NCBI GenBank assembly: GCA_019637095.1 | Contig: JAHBWG010000014.1 | Coordinates: forward strand, 1-64,000 | Length of the DNA stretch: 64,000 nt | Direction of reading: 5' to 3' | Origin: Sandaracinaceae bacterium | GTDB lineage: Bacteria; Myxococcota_A; Polyangia; Polyangiales; Sandaracinaceae | Shown here: positions 1-7,833 of the stretch, one piece after another | Layout: each line of letters begins with the position of its first letter | Position numbering within the stretch: position 1 is the stretch's first letter | Notes under the pieces: generated by a model | What the model was told of the DNA's origin: nothing | Seen by the model: the letters and a program-made list of their open reading frames with translations, nothing else | Database searches by the model: none | Made by a program: the position numbers and the translations under genes

Positions 1-502
1 GCGGCGGCGCGGCCCCGAAGACGGCGTCGCGCGCCGCCTCGTAGAGCTCGACGACCGGCCCGAGGTTGCCCGTCGCGGCGAGCGCGGTGGAGCCGCCGAC
101 GACGAAGGCGAGGGCGACCCCGGCCACCATCGACGTGACGCGCCGCCGCTCCTGCCCGCGCAGGGTCGCGAGGACGCGCGCCCGCGTCTCGGCGCGCGGG
201 GGCGTCTCGGCGGTCGCGTCGCGCAGCGCGCGCACCGCCTCGGCGAGCCGATCCTCGGGCCCGGCGGCCGTCGCGTCCGGCGCCGGCGTGCGATCGCGTC
301 GGGCGCCCCCCGCGGGCGCGCCGAGCGACGCGAGGATGCGCGCCCGCGTCGCGTCGGGCGGCCCCGGATCGGCGGTCGCGCCGCGGAGCGCGACGGAGGC
401 TTCGCGCAGCCGCGCGTCGCCGTCGCCGGGCGCGTCGCCCGCGAGGAACGCCGCGAGCTCGCGGGCCTCCTCCTCGGTCAGCTCGGGCTCGTCGTCGCTC
501 AT
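1..502 (-). CDS. Anti-sigma-factor-like membrane protein (partial, C-terminus outside window)
   Basis: The frame opens at an ATG at 502 and runs through the window edge without a stop. The N-terminal ~120 residues are acidic and Ala/Arg-rich, with two similar stretches of the type 'DPGPPDATRARILASLGA' and 'AETPPRAETRARVLATLRG'. A hydrophobic segment ('VTSMVAGVALAFVVGG') follows at about residues 128-145, consistent with a single membrane span. The start codon overlaps the TGA of the upstream ECF sigma gene (ATGA), so the two are probably translationally coupled. That arrangement is typical of a sigma factor followed by its membrane anti-sigma factor. I do not see a clear zinc-binding anti-sigma HxxxCxxC motif. 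The role is therefore inferred from gene order and topology rather than homology. Confidence 0.6.
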   Translation of the reverse strand, partial: MSDDEPELTEEEARELAAFLAGDAPGDGDARLREASVALRGATADPGPPDATRARILASLGAPAGGARRDRTPAPDATAAGPEDRLAEAVRALRDATAETPPRAETRARVLATLRGQERRRVTSMVAGVALAFVVGGSTALAATGNLGPVVELYEAARDAVFGAAPP

Positions 503-1116
503 CGCGGCCCCCCGGCCTCGAGGCCCGGCCCCTCGAGCATCGCGCGCAGCTTCTTGCGCGCGTGGAACAGGCGCGTGCGCACCGTGGCCTCCGGCACGTC
601 GAGGATCTGCGCCACCTCCGTCGAGCTGCGCTCCTCGACGACGCAGAGCACGAACGCCTCGCGCTGCGCCTCGGGGAGCGCGGCGAGCGCGCGGTCGAGC
701 GCCTCGGCGAGGCGTCGGCGACGGTGCGCCTCCTCCGGATCGCCGCGCCCCTCGGGAGACGGCTCGTCCGCGAGCCGCTTCATCGCGGCGCGCCGGCGCG
801 CCAGCGAGCGCACCTTCTTGCGCGCGAGGTTGACGGTGATCGAGAGCACGAACGTGCGCAGCTGCGCGCGCCCCTCGAAGCGCGCGAGCGCGCGCGGGAG
901 CGCGACGAACACGTCGTGCACCAGATCCTCGGCGGCGGCGGGGTCGCCGAGCAGGCGCGTCGCGAGCACGCGGACCGAGCGGTGGTGGGCGTCGTACAGC
1001 GCGCCGACCGCCTCGGGCTCCCCACGCGCGGCCGCCGCGACGAGGTCGTCGCTCGCGGGGCTCGGCGCGTGGGGGAAGGAGTCGGGCATGGGCAGGAAGC
1101 TGGTGCGCACGGTCAT
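499..1116 (-). CDS. ECF-type RNA polymerase sigma factor (sigma-70 family)
   Basis: A 205-residue protein with the two-domain ECF layout. Region 2 covers about residues 38-108 and includes 'AAEDLVHDVFVALPRALARF' followed by the basic 'ARKKVRSLARRRAA'. Region 4 covers about 138-192, with 'LPEAQREAFVLCVVEERSSTEVAQ' and the helix-turn-helix 'VPEATVRTRLFHARKKL'. It should recruit core RNA polymerase to a dedicated set of promoters. The stop overlaps the start of the following anti-sigma-like gene, so the pair forms a likely sigma/anti-sigma operon. The ATG at 1116 is preferred over an internal Met at 1089 because the latter lacks a plausible ribosome site, though region 2 is unaffected either way. 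A 10-nt motif upstream is shared with the acyltransferase gene nearby and may be an autoregulated promoter element. Confidence 0.9.
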   Translation of the reverse strand: MTVRTSFLPMPDSFPHAPSPASDDLVAAAARGEPEAVGALYDAHHRSVRVLATRLLGDPAAAEDLVHDVFVALPRALARFEGRAQLRTFVLSITVNLARKKVRSLARRRAAMKRLADEPSPEGRGDPEEAHRRRRLAEALDRALAALPEAQREAFVLCVVEERSSTEVAQILDVPEATVRTRLFHARKKLRAMLEGPGLEAGGPR

Positions 1117-1135
1117 GGGTCCCCGGCCGCGACCA

Positions 1136-1145
1136 GACCGTTCAA
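1136..1145 (-). promoter_or_regulatory. Shared upstream motif TTGAACGGTC (copy 1)
   Basis: On the minus strand TTGAACGGTC ends 19 nt before the sigma factor ATG and is preceded by a second GAACG ('CTGAACGCATTGAACGG'). An identical 10-mer sits before the acyltransferase gene at 3223-3232. The GAAC core resembles the -35 element of many ECF promoters. Function is inference only. Confidence 0.25.
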
Positions 1146-1150
1146 TGCGT

Positions 1151-1741
1151 TCAGCGAGATTGTGCGCCCGCCTCGCGGTGGTAGACGAGCCGATAGCGAA
1201 GGGGCGCCGGCAGGCGCGGGCTCGTGATGACCGTGTCGATGGTCAGCACGCGGCCGTCCGGGCTCGCCTGGATCACGTTGCGGCGCGTGCCCTGGTCGGT
1301 CGCGAGCGTCTGCACGAGCCGCCCGTCGCGCAGGACCTGGTGCACGCGCACCGCCTCGCCGCGCTCGTTCCGGATCGTGCGGGTCGCGCCCTGGCGCGTG
1401 CGCACGGGGCCCCACGCGCCGAGCGAGAAGCTCACGACGTCGTCCTCGAAGGCGAGGCTCACCGCGTCGTAAGGCTGGTTGCGGTCCTCGAGGATCGGCC
1501 GCGCGAACGCGCGGGTGAAGAAGTCGAGGCGGTCACAGACGCCGTCGACGGCGCGCCGCACGGCGTCGCGCCCCGAGACGAAGCGGTAGCGACCGGTGAG
1601 CGGCGGGGCGCTGCGCGCGGGCGCGGCGCTCGGCGGCTCGACGGTGAGGGCCTCGTGCGCGTTCTGCGCGGCGAGCGTGCCCGGGAAGGCGAGGGCGAGG
1701 ACGAGGGAGGACGCGAGCGTGAAGGGTGAGCGGGCATGCAT
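1151..1741 (-). CDS. Secreted protein of unknown function
   Basis: A 196-residue protein beginning with a clean signal peptide ('FTLASSLVLALAFPGTLAAQNA', probable cleavage after AQN or nearby). The mature part reads like a small beta-rich domain: 'GRYRFVSGRDAVRRAVDGV', then alternating hydrophobic strands ('AVSLAFEDDVVSFSLGAW', 'GRVLTIDTVITSP', 'PLRYRLVYHR'). It resembles lipocalin/START-like or DUF-type secreted proteins, but I cannot assign a family. It lies 34 nt upstream of the sigma gene on the same strand, so it could be co-transcribed with the sigma/anti-sigma pair and be part of the envelope response. No catalytic motif is evident. Confidence 0.75.
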   Translation of the reverse strand: MHARSPFTLASSLVLALAFPGTLAAQNAHEALTVEPPSAAPARSAPPLTGRYRFVSGRDAVRRAVDGVCDRLDFFTRAFARPILEDRNQPYDAVSLAFEDDVVSFSLGAWGPVRTRQGATRTIRNERGEAVRVHQVLRDGRLVQTLATDQGTRRNVIQASPDGRVLTIDTVITSPRLPAPLRYRLVYHREAGAQSR

Positions 1742-1885
1742 GATCGAGGCTCCGGTTCGGGGGTCGAGGGGGCGAGCGCGTCTCGCGGCATGCGAGGCGC
1801 GTGAGACAGGACGAGGGGCGAGCCGCGCCTCGCGGTGTGCGAGGTCCGAGCGGCAGGGCGTGAGTCGGGGCGGAGGCGTCGCGGC

Positions 1886-3196
1886 TCAAGCGGCGAGGCT
1901 GTCGCGCGGCGCGTCGGCGGCGAGCGCGTCGAGGTCGGCGACGATCGCGTCCGCGACCGCGCGCGGCTCGCAGGTGTCGGCGCTCAGCACGCACACGAAC
2001 ACGGCGTCGGCGTGGCGGTAGAAGGTCACGTTGAGGCCGGTCGTCGGCAGGAGCGGGCCCACCAGGTAGACCTCCTCGAGGCGCGCCGCGCCGAGCGGGA
2101 GCACCGTCGCCGCGCCGACGACGTTCGACACCACGACGTTCGCGGGCGGCCGCGGCAGCGCGCGGATCGCCGACCAGAAGACCCGCAGGACCGCGCCGGG
2201 CAGGAGCTCCGACCAGCGCGCGACGAGCTCGCGCCCGCGCGCCTGGTGCGCGGCCTTGGCCGCGACCGTCGCGTCGCGCGTGGCCTCGAGGCGCGCCTTC
2301 GGGTCGTCGATCTCCACGTGCAGCGGGGCCAAGAGCGCGGAGAGGAAGTTGCCCCGATCGTGGGGTCGGCGCTCCAGCGCGACCGGCTGCGCCGCGATCA
2401 GGGCGCGCCCCACGTCTTCGCCGCGCGCCGCGCCGAGCCCGCGCAGCGCGCCGGCGACGAGCGAGAGGAGCAGGTCGTTGATCGTCGCGTCGGGCGCGAG
2501 CGCGGTGCGCGCGCGGCGCAGCTGCGCGAGCGGGAGCTTCGCGCGGGCCAGGCGGCGGCGCGGGCCGACCGGGGCGTTGAAGGCCCAGCGCCCGCCTCGG
2601 AACGGCAGGGGCTGACGGTGCGCGCGCGAGCGCCAGAGGCCGGCGATCGAGCTCGCGATCAGCGCGAAGAGCGCCCGCGCGCGCGCCCAGAGGCCGCGGC
2701 GCGGCGGCCCCTCGTAGGCGATGGGCTCGGCCTGCCCTGCGAGCACCTCGAGCATCCGCGCGAAGCCCACTCCGTCGGTCAGCGCGTGGTGGTGCTTGAG
2801 CGCGAGCGTCAGGCGGCGCGAGCCCGGATGCACGAGCACCAGGAGCGACCAGAGCGGCCGGTCGCGCGGGAGCGTGCCCTCGAGGTGCGCGGCGATCGCG
2901 CGTGACGCGTCCTCGTCGGAGCGCGACCAGAGGCGCTCGAACCGCACGTGGCGGTCGAGATCGACGGGCGCCTCTTCCCAGCGCGGGTGCCCGAGCGCCG
3001 ACCCTTCGACCGCGCGCACGCGCAGCGCGGGCAGCCGCTCGAGCGCGCGCTCGAGCGCGGCGCGCACGACCTCCTCGGGCCGGCGTCGATCCGTGGGGGG
3101 TCGCTCGACCACCATGACCTCGAGCGTGTGCATCGGGGTCGCCTCGGTCTCGGCGTAGAGGAAGCTCGCGTCGAGGCCCGTCAGTCGTGTCGTCAT
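1886..3196 (-). CDS. Wax ester synthase / acyl-CoA:diacylglycerol acyltransferase (WS/DGAT)
   Basis: A 436-residue protein that starts with the family-typical 'TRLTGLDASFLYAETE' and contains the catalytic HHxxxDG motif as H136-H137-A-L-T-D141-G142. The C-terminal DUF1298 part includes 'VVVSNVVGAATVLPLGAARLEEVYLVGPLLP'. Enzymes of this family join acyl-CoA to a fatty alcohol or diacylglycerol, making wax esters or triacylglycerols at the cytoplasmic membrane. The ATG at 3196 is chosen because it gives the conserved N-terminus; an upstream start at 3232 would add 12 unrelated residues. A short palindrome (CGGGGAGTCCCCG) lies just before the start. The FAD oxidoreductase gene lies 95 nt upstream in the same direction. 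Confidence 0.9.
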   Translation of the reverse strand: MTTRLTGLDASFLYAETEATPMHTLEVMVVERPPTDRRRPEEVVRAALERALERLPALRVRAVEGSALGHPRWEEAPVDLDRHVRFERLWSRSDEDASRAIAAHLEGTLPRDRPLWSLLVLVHPGSRRLTLALKHHHALTDGVGFARMLEVLAGQAEPIAYEGPPRRGLWARARALFALIASSIAGLWRSRAHRQPLPFRGGRWAFNAPVGPRRRLARAKLPLAQLRRARTALAPDATINDLLLSLVAGALRGLGAARGEDVGRALIAAQPVALERRPHDRGNFLSALLAPLHVEIDDPKARLEATRDATVAAKAAHQARGRELVARWSELLPGAVLRVFWSAIRALPRPPANVVVSNVVGAATVLPLGAARLEEVYLVGPLLPTTGLNVTFYRHADAVFVCVLSADTCEPRAVADAIVADLDALAADAPRDSLAA

Positions 3197-3222
3197 GTGC
3201 GGGGAGTCCCCGCGCCCGCCCC

Positions 3223-3232
3223 GACCGTTCAA
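3223..3232 (-). promoter_or_regulatory. Shared upstream motif TTGAACGGTC (copy 2)
   Basis: Identical on the minus strand to the motif before the ECF sigma gene. It ends 26 nt before the acyltransferase ATG and is followed, as in copy 1, by a G-rich stretch with GGGGAC. It could mark the acyltransferase as a target of the neighbouring sigma factor, which is speculative. Confidence 0.25.
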
Positions 3233-3291
3233 CGAAAAATGATCAGGGGACGATCCTCGTCATCTCGAACATTCTCGCGGCGCTGGCGAGG

Positions 3292-4638
3292 TCACGACGT
3301 CCTGGCCGCCTCGGGGAGCGCCGCGCGCGCGGCGTCACGCGCCAGCCACGCCGAGAGCAGCCGGTCCGGGCGCAGCAGCCAGAGCGGCGAGCGCACGTGG
3401 CCGATCACCTCGAGCACCGCGCGCGCGAGCGCCGGCTGCGTCCGTGCCGCGACGAACACGGGCCCGAGCAGCGCGGGGATCACGCGGCCGGGCAGCGAGG
3501 GGCGCCCCGCGACGACGTCGTAGGTCGCGTCGCGATCGAGGACGGGTCCCCACACCTCGAAGCACGCGCGCAGCGCCGCCGCGTGGAAGCCGCGGGTGGG
3601 CTCGCCCGGGCGCGCGAGCCGCGCCTCGAGCACCTCGACCTGCAGCGCCGCGCTGGTGATCCCGAGGCCCCACGCGGGGTTCGTCGACTGGAGCGCGTCG
3701 CCCAGGACCAGGAGGCCGGCGGGCAGCGAGCAGCGGTCGTAGCGCCGCCGCGTCGAGCGCGGGAACGCGTAGGTCGCCGGCTCGCCGATCGGCTCCGCCC
3801 GGGCGACGAGCGCGGCCAGCTCCGGCGCCCCGAGGGCCGCGACGAAGGCGCGGAAGTCGTCGATCGCGGTGGGCGTCGGCGCGCCGTAGGAGAACAGGAG
3901 GACCATCCAGCGATCGCCGTCGACCGCGAAGGCGACGCAGCCGCGCGGGCGCCCGGGCGCGACGCCGGTGACGTAGACGAAGCGAGCGCCGTCGAGGTCT
4001 CCTGCGTCGCGGCGGAAGGAGCGCGTCGTGTAGCGCACGGCGACGTCCATCGACTCCTCCTCGGGCACCGCGCGACCGAGCTCGGCGAGCCACTTCGGCG
4101 TGCGCGAGCCGCGGCCGGAGGCGTCGACGACGAGGTCGGCGGCGAGCGTCTCCTCGCGTCCCTCGCGCCGGCCGATCAGGCGCACGCCGGACACGCGGTC
4201 GCCCTCGACGGTCAGCCCGCAAGCATCCGTGCGATCGCGCAGCTCCACGTTCGGCAGCGCCGCGAGCCGAGCGAGGAGCGTGCGGTCGAGCAGCGGCCGG
4301 CTCGCGAGGATCTGCGGCTGCCCGACGTGCGTGCGCGCGAGCTTCTCGCCGGCCACGTACCACAGGCCGTCTCCCATGTCGCAGACGGTGGCGCCGCGCG
4401 CCCGGAGCTCGTCGCACACGCCCGGCGCGAGCCGCTCGAGCGTGTGCGCGACGCGCGGCGTGAGGTTGTGGTTGTGTCGGCCCTGGGCCACGCCCTTGCG
4501 CGCCTCGAGCGGGCCGTCGGTCGCGAGGGCGTCGCGCTCCACCACCACCACCCGCCGGTAGGCCCTCGCGAGCGCCGCCGCCGCCATCGAGCCCGTCGCG
4601 CTCGCCCCGAGCACCACCGCCACGTCCCGTCCGGTCAT
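3292..4638 (-). CDS. FAD-dependent oxidoreductase/monooxygenase (PHBH/halogenase-like)
   Basis: A 448-residue flavoprotein. The N-terminus has a Rossmann dinucleotide fold ('VAVVLGASATGSMAAAALARAY', then 'VVVVERD'). The middle carries 'LVVDASGRGSRTPKWL', and a later motif 'LPAGLLVLGDALQSTNPAWGLG' matches the GD box that contacts FAD in aromatic hydroxylases, geranylgeranyl reductases and halogenases. The first glycine-rich loop is GASATGS rather than the usual GxGxxG. The ATG at 4638 is preferred because it is preceded by GGAGG; a Met four codons upstream is possible. The substrate is unknown; the downstream acyltransferase suggests a lipid or isoprenoid role, which is inference. Confidence 0.8.
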   Translation of the reverse strand: MTGRDVAVVLGASATGSMAAAALARAYRRVVVVERDALATDGPLEARKGVAQGRHNHNLTPRVAHTLERLAPGVCDELRARGATVCDMGDGLWYVAGEKLARTHVGQPQILASRPLLDRTLLARLAALPNVELRDRTDACGLTVEGDRVSGVRLIGRREGREETLAADLVVDASGRGSRTPKWLAELGRAVPEEESMDVAVRYTTRSFRRDAGDLDGARFVYVTGVAPGRPRGCVAFAVDGDRWMVLLFSYGAPTPTAIDDFRAFVAALGAPELAALVARAEPIGEPATYAFPRSTRRRYDRCSLPAGLLVLGDALQSTNPAWGLGITSAALQVEVLEARLARPGEPTRGFHAAALRACFEVWGPVLDRDATYDVVAGRPSLPGRVIPALLGPVFVAARTQPALARAVLEVIGHVRSPLWLLRPDRLLSAWLARDAARAALPEAARTS

Positions 4639-4747
4639 CGTCGCCTCCATGCGAGAGACCGTGGGCCCCGGCGCTGCTCACCCGGAAGGTCAGGCGCTGC
4701 TCATCCGCTGCTCACTGGCCCACGGCGGGCTCGTCGAGCCGCGCGCC

Positions 4748-5368
4748 TCAGCGGTAGCAGTCGGCGATGGGGCTCGCCGTCGCCTCGGCGCACGCGCGCG
4801 CGCCGTCGCAGTCCGCCGCCGCGTCGAGGCACGCCTGGAGCGTCGCGAGCTGCGCCGGCGTCAGCGCGAAGAACGGCGGCTCCGCGGCCGCGGCGTTGAA
4901 CGGCGTCGAGGACGGACAGATGGCCTCCCCGCGCGCGGCGATCGCGTCGATCGCGGCGCTCGTGACGCCGGCGTAGACGGCGTCGATGCACGCGCTCGCG
5001 CCGGAGGGATCCGAGAAGGTGCGGCAACCGCTCGCCCCGCTCATCGCGGTGAGGCAGCCGATCGCGTCGGCGAAGAGGCCCGGGCGCGCGTCCGCGTGGC
5101 AGAAGCCCGCGTAGGCGCCCGCGTGGCAGGTCCGCTGACCGTCGCCCGGGCACGCGGCCGCGAGGGTGGCCGACGCCGCCCGGCAGCGCTCGACCTCGTC
5201 GCCACCGCCCGCGTCGGAGCCGCCACCGCCCGCGTCGGAGCCACCACCGCCCGCGTCGGAGCCGCCACCGCCTGCGTCCGTGCCGCCCGCGTCCGTCGCG
5301 GGGGTTCCGTCGTCACAGCCGCTCGCGAGGCCGAGCATCAGTCCAAGGGCCAAAGCGTGTCGGATCAT
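4748..5368 (-). CDS. Small lipoprotein with Gly/Asp repeat linker and Cys-rich domain
   Basis: A 206-residue predicted lipoprotein. The signal peptide 'MIRHALALGLMLGLASGC' ends in a lipobox with Cys18. A linker of repeated GGGGSDA heptads follows, then a ~150-residue domain with about ten cysteines ('AAACPGDGQRTCHAGAYAGFCHAD', 'GCRTFSDPSGASACIDAVY', 'CPSSTPF', 'CLDAAADCDGARACAEATA'), which could form disulphides in the periplasm or on the surface. The start at 5368 has an excellent Shine-Dalgarno (CTGGAGGG); the open frame continues far upstream but that part is not convincing. I do not recognise the family. It is an orphan on the minus strand, divergent from the coiled-coil protein at 5508. 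Confidence 0.75.
   Translation of the reverse strand: MIRHALALGLMLGLASGCDDGTPATDAGGTDAGGGGSDAGGGGSDAGGGGSDAGGGDEVERCRAASATLAAACPGDGQRTCHAGAYAGFCHADARPGLFADAIGCLTAMSGASGCRTFSDPSGASACIDAVYAGVTSAAIDAIAARGEAICPSSTPFNAAAAEPPFFALTPAQLATLQACLDAAADCDGARACAEATASPIADCYR
5201..5280. repeat. 21-nt coding tandem repeat (GGGGSDA heptads)
   Basis: About three and a half 21-nt units (CCGCCACCGCCCGCGTCGGA and variants) encode the Gly-rich linker of the lipoprotein above. Because the period is a multiple of three, copy-number change would alter linker length without a frameshift. Confidence 0.8.
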
Positions 5369-5507
5369 CAATCCCTCCAGGGCCCGCACCGTAGCGTTCG
5401 GCGCTCGAGGCAGCCACGCAGCGGCCCGGACCGCGGAGGTCCGGATCCGGAGCGCGGCGCTCGCGTCCACCGATGCGACGCGCGCGGAGCTGCGGCACAA
5501 TGAGCGC

Positions 5508-6248
5508 ATGACGCACCGAGACGACCTCCTGGCGATGCGAGCGCACCTCGACGCGCTCGAGCAAGAGCTCGACGACGTTCGGGCCGAGAACGAGCTCCTG
5601 CGCGACGCGCACACGCGCAGGGCGCTCGAGGGCGAAGCGCTCCGGCGCGAGGTGGCGGCGGCCCGCGACGCCGCGCGGGACGCAGCGCTCCACGACGCGC
5701 CGCTCGACGACGCGGCGTCACGGGACGCCGAGTCGGCGCACGACGCGCGCGCGGAGGAGGCGGCCATCGTGATCCCGGCGAGCGCGCGGCGCCGGAGCGA
5801 TCGGGCGCTCTCGACGGCGCTCGCGGGCGCGATGGCGATCTCGGCGGTGGCGATGTTCGCCGGCCTCGGCGCGCTGCGCCTCTCTCGCCCCGCGATGCAC
5901 ACTCCGGCGCCGATGGCGCACGTCGCGCCGCTCGAGCGCGCGGGGACCATCGCCGCGGTCGAGGGCTTCGCGGAGCTCTCCGTCGGCGACGCGTGCGCGG
6001 TGCGGCGCGAGGCCGTCCACGTGGGCCGGTTCGACTGCCGCGTCGTCGTCGAGTGCGGCGGACACGTGCTCTACGGCGCCGAGGAGTACTCGGGGTTCGT
6101 GCGCTGCGGGGGCCGCGAGCGGTTCCAGGATCCCGACACGACCTCGCGCGACGGCGACCCCGCGATGCTCATGGATCTCGCGGCGAACGTCGTGGTCGTC
6201 GAGGACGACGTCGGCGAGCAGCGCTGGAGCGTCCGCGTCCAGATGTGA
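5508..6248 (+). CDS. Membrane protein with N-terminal coiled coil, unknown function
   Basis: A 246-residue protein. Residues ~1-60 form a clear coiled coil ('LLAMRAHLDALEQELDDVRAENELLRDAHTR'). A single transmembrane segment lies near residues 105-125 ('ALSTALAGAMAISAVAMFAGLGAL'). A C-terminal ~110-residue domain follows, with cysteines at 'VGDACAV', 'RFDCRVVVECGGHVLYG' and 'FVRCGGRERF', probably periplasmic. The start at 5508 was chosen because it begins the coiled coil; the open frame extends upstream over the divergent lipoprotein gene without coding character. No family is recognised. Proteins with this layout (cytoplasmic coiled coil, one span, small periplasmic domain) recur in myxobacteria, but a function cannot be assigned. 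Confidence 0.75.
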   Translation: MTHRDDLLAMRAHLDALEQELDDVRAENELLRDAHTRRALEGEALRREVAAARDAARDAALHDAPLDDAASRDAESAHDARAEEAAIVIPASARRRSDRALSTALAGAMAISAVAMFAGLGALRLSRPAMHTPAPMAHVAPLERAGTIAAVEGFAELSVGDACAVRREAVHVGRFDCRVVVECGGHVLYGAEEYSGFVRCGGRERFQDPDTTSRDGDPAMLMDLAANVVVVEDDVGEQRWSVRVQM

Positions 6249-6299
6249 AGCTCGAGGCGCCGCGAGCAGCTCCGCCGCGGCGCCGATCTCGAAGGTCCG

Positions 6300-6773
6300 T
6301 CAGGAGCCGCCGAAGCGATGCTCCACGAACCGCATGTCGCACTCGACGAACGCGCCGCACGCGCTCGCCGCGAGGCACTCGCGCATCATGCTCGTCCAGC
6401 CCTCCGCGCGCTCGGCCGGCAGCTCGTCCATCTGCGCGCAGTTCGCCTCGAAGGCCTCGTCGGTCGCGTCGGCCTCGTACTCCGCGCGCGCCTGCGCCAC
6501 GAGCGCGTCGCGCCCCTCGGCCGCGTCCGTCTGCGCGATGCCGCTCGGCTGATCGAGCCGCACGCGCAGCGCGACGAGCGCGGGGACGAAGTCCTGTTGG
6601 CACGACCGCTCGCGCCGCATCATCGCGAGGCACGCGTCGCGCGGCGTCGCCGCCGCCTCGTCGCCGCTCGTCGTTCCGTCGCCGCTCGCGTCGTCGTCGC
6701 TCGCGCCGCCCCCGCACCCCGCCAGCAAGCTCACCACCAGCCCGGCCTGCGCCAGCGCTCGGATCGTCCGCAT
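6300..6773 (-). CDS. Small lipoprotein of unknown function
   Basis: A 157-residue protein with signal peptide 'MRTIRALAQAGLVVSLLAGC' and a lipobox Cys at 20, then an acidic Ser/Asp/Thr-rich linker. A helical domain with six cysteines follows ('DACLAMMRRERSCQQDF', 'ANCAQMDEL', 'MRECLAASACGAFVECDMRFVE'). The paired Cys spacing in the helices suggests a small disulphide-bonded helical fold, as seen in many uncharacterised myxobacterial lipoproteins. The start is supported by a strong Shine-Dalgarno (GAGGAGGGG) 5 nt upstream. It stands alone, 51 nt from the end of the convergent coiled-coil gene and downstream of the aldolase gene on the same strand. Confidence 0.75.
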   Translation of the reverse strand: MRTIRALAQAGLVVSLLAGCGGGASDDDASGDGTTSGDEAAATPRDACLAMMRRERSCQQDFVPALVALRVRLDQPSGIAQTDAAEGRDALVAQARAEYEADATDEAFEANCAQMDELPAERAEGWTSMMRECLAASACGAFVECDMRFVEHRFGGS

Positions 6774-6858
6774 GTCCCCTCCTCGGTTGGCCGCGAAGGT
6801 ACGCGCGCGCCGTCGTCGAGCGCGAGCCCCCGCGCTGCGAGCCGTGCGTTCGCGCGCG

Positions 6859-7797
6859 TCAGGCGCGCGCGTCGAGGTACGGGTGGTCGGGGCGGGGTGG
6901 GAACTTCGTGCCCGCGTACACCTTCGCGCACAGCTCCCCGAGCACCGTGGTGTTCCAGGTGCCGTAGCGTCCGTCGCGCTCGAGGTTTCGGAGCAGGTGC
7001 TCGAGCGAGGTGTTGCCGACGCGCTCGCCGACGCCGAGCACGCAGCCGTGGATCCGGTCGGCGCCCGCGTCCATCGCCGCGAGCGCGTTCGCGAGCGCGA
7101 AGCCGCGGTCGTCGTGGCCGTGCCAGTCGACGCCGACCTCGGCGCCGAGCCCGTCGATCAGGTTCCGCGTGAACTCGACGAGGTTGCGCGCCCCGTCGGG
7201 CGTCGCGTGGCCGACCGTGTCGCAGAGGCAGAGCCGTCCCGCGCCCGCCTCGATCGCCGCGGTGAACAGCTCGTAGAGGACGTGGGGCGGCGTGCGCGTC
7301 GTGTCCTCCGTGACGTAGGTCACGGGCAGGCCCTCCTTCGCCGCGAACGCGATCGCCTCGACCGACCGCTCGCGGATCGTCTTCACCGACCACTCCTCGA
7401 CGTACTGCCGGATCGGCGAGGAGCCGATGAAGGTCATGACCTCCATCGGCACGCCGGTCTTCTGCGTCACGTCGGCCATCGGCCCGATGTCGGCGACCAT
7501 CGTGCGCGCGGCGCCGGCCGCGGTGATCCGCAGCCCGCTCGCGGCCATGGCCTTGGCGATCGCGACGCAGTCCGCGTACGGCCGCGGGCCGGCGGCGGGC
7601 AGGCCGATGTTGACGGAGTCGATCCCGATGGTGTCGAGGAGGTGGACGATCTCGATCTTCTGCTCGACGCTCGGATCGAGCGCCGTCGGGTTCTGCAGGC
7701 CGTCCCGCAGCGTCTCGTCGTGGAGCTTCGGTCGGGTGAGGTTGCGCGCTGCGTTCCACACCGAGATGGGCTCAAACTCCGGCTTCGCCTGGCTCAC
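6859..7797 (-). CDS. DRE-TIM aldolase/acyltransferase (homocitrate/isopropylmalate synthase-like, or HMG-CoA lyase-like)
   Basis: A 312-residue TIM-barrel protein of the HMGL-like superfamily. The signature 'LHDETLRDGLQNP' sits at the first strand and the metal-binding 'DWHGHDDRGFALANALAA' is present, followed by 'GVGERVGNTSLEHLL'. These enzymes use a divalent metal to make or break a C-C bond between an oxo acid and an acyl-CoA. The protein ends after the barrel, so it lacks the regulatory LeuA domain and is closer in length to HMG-CoA lyase or short isopropylmalate-synthase-like proteins. The start is a GTG at 7797. It is divergent, with only 36 bp between start codons, from the molybdenum hydroxylase operon, suggesting shared control and possibly a common pathway. 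The substrate is unknown. Confidence 0.8.
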   Translation of the reverse strand: MSQAKPEFEPISVWNAARNLTRPKLHDETLRDGLQNPTALDPSVEQKIEIVHLLDTIGIDSVNIGLPAAGPRPYADCVAIAKAMAASGLRITAAGAARTMVADIGPMADVTQKTGVPMEVMTFIGSSPIRQYVEEWSVKTIRERSVEAIAFAAKEGLPVTYVTEDTTRTPPHVLYELFTAAIEAGAGRLCLCDTVGHATPDGARNLVEFTRNLIDGLGAEVGVDWHGHDDRGFALANALAAMDAGADRIHGCVLGVGERVGNTSLEHLLRNLERDGRYGTWNTTVLGELCAKVYAGTKFPPRPDHPYLDARA

Positions 7798-7833
7798 GCT
7801 CCCCAGCCTACTATCGTCTCGTCGGTACGCCAG
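7798..7833. promoter_or_regulatory. Compact divergent promoter region
   Basis: Only 36 bp separate the GTG of the aldolase gene (minus) from the ATG of the 2Fe-2S subunit (plus). The sequence contains TACTAT/GATAGT around 7808-7816, which could be a -10 element in either direction. The promoters must overlap each other or the 5' ends of the genes. No clear operator dyad is seen. Confidence 0.4.

Noticed and set aside
5201-5280. Tandem repeats resembling a CRISPR array or minisatellite
   Set aside because: Units are 21 nt with no unique spacers and encode a Gly/Ser/Asp linker in frame; there are no cas genes in the window.
5166-5507. Upstream extension of the coiled-coil protein over the divergent lipoprotein gene
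   Set aside because: The extension is Pro/Ser-rich antisense of the Gly-repeat linker; the ATG at 5508 begins the coiled coil.
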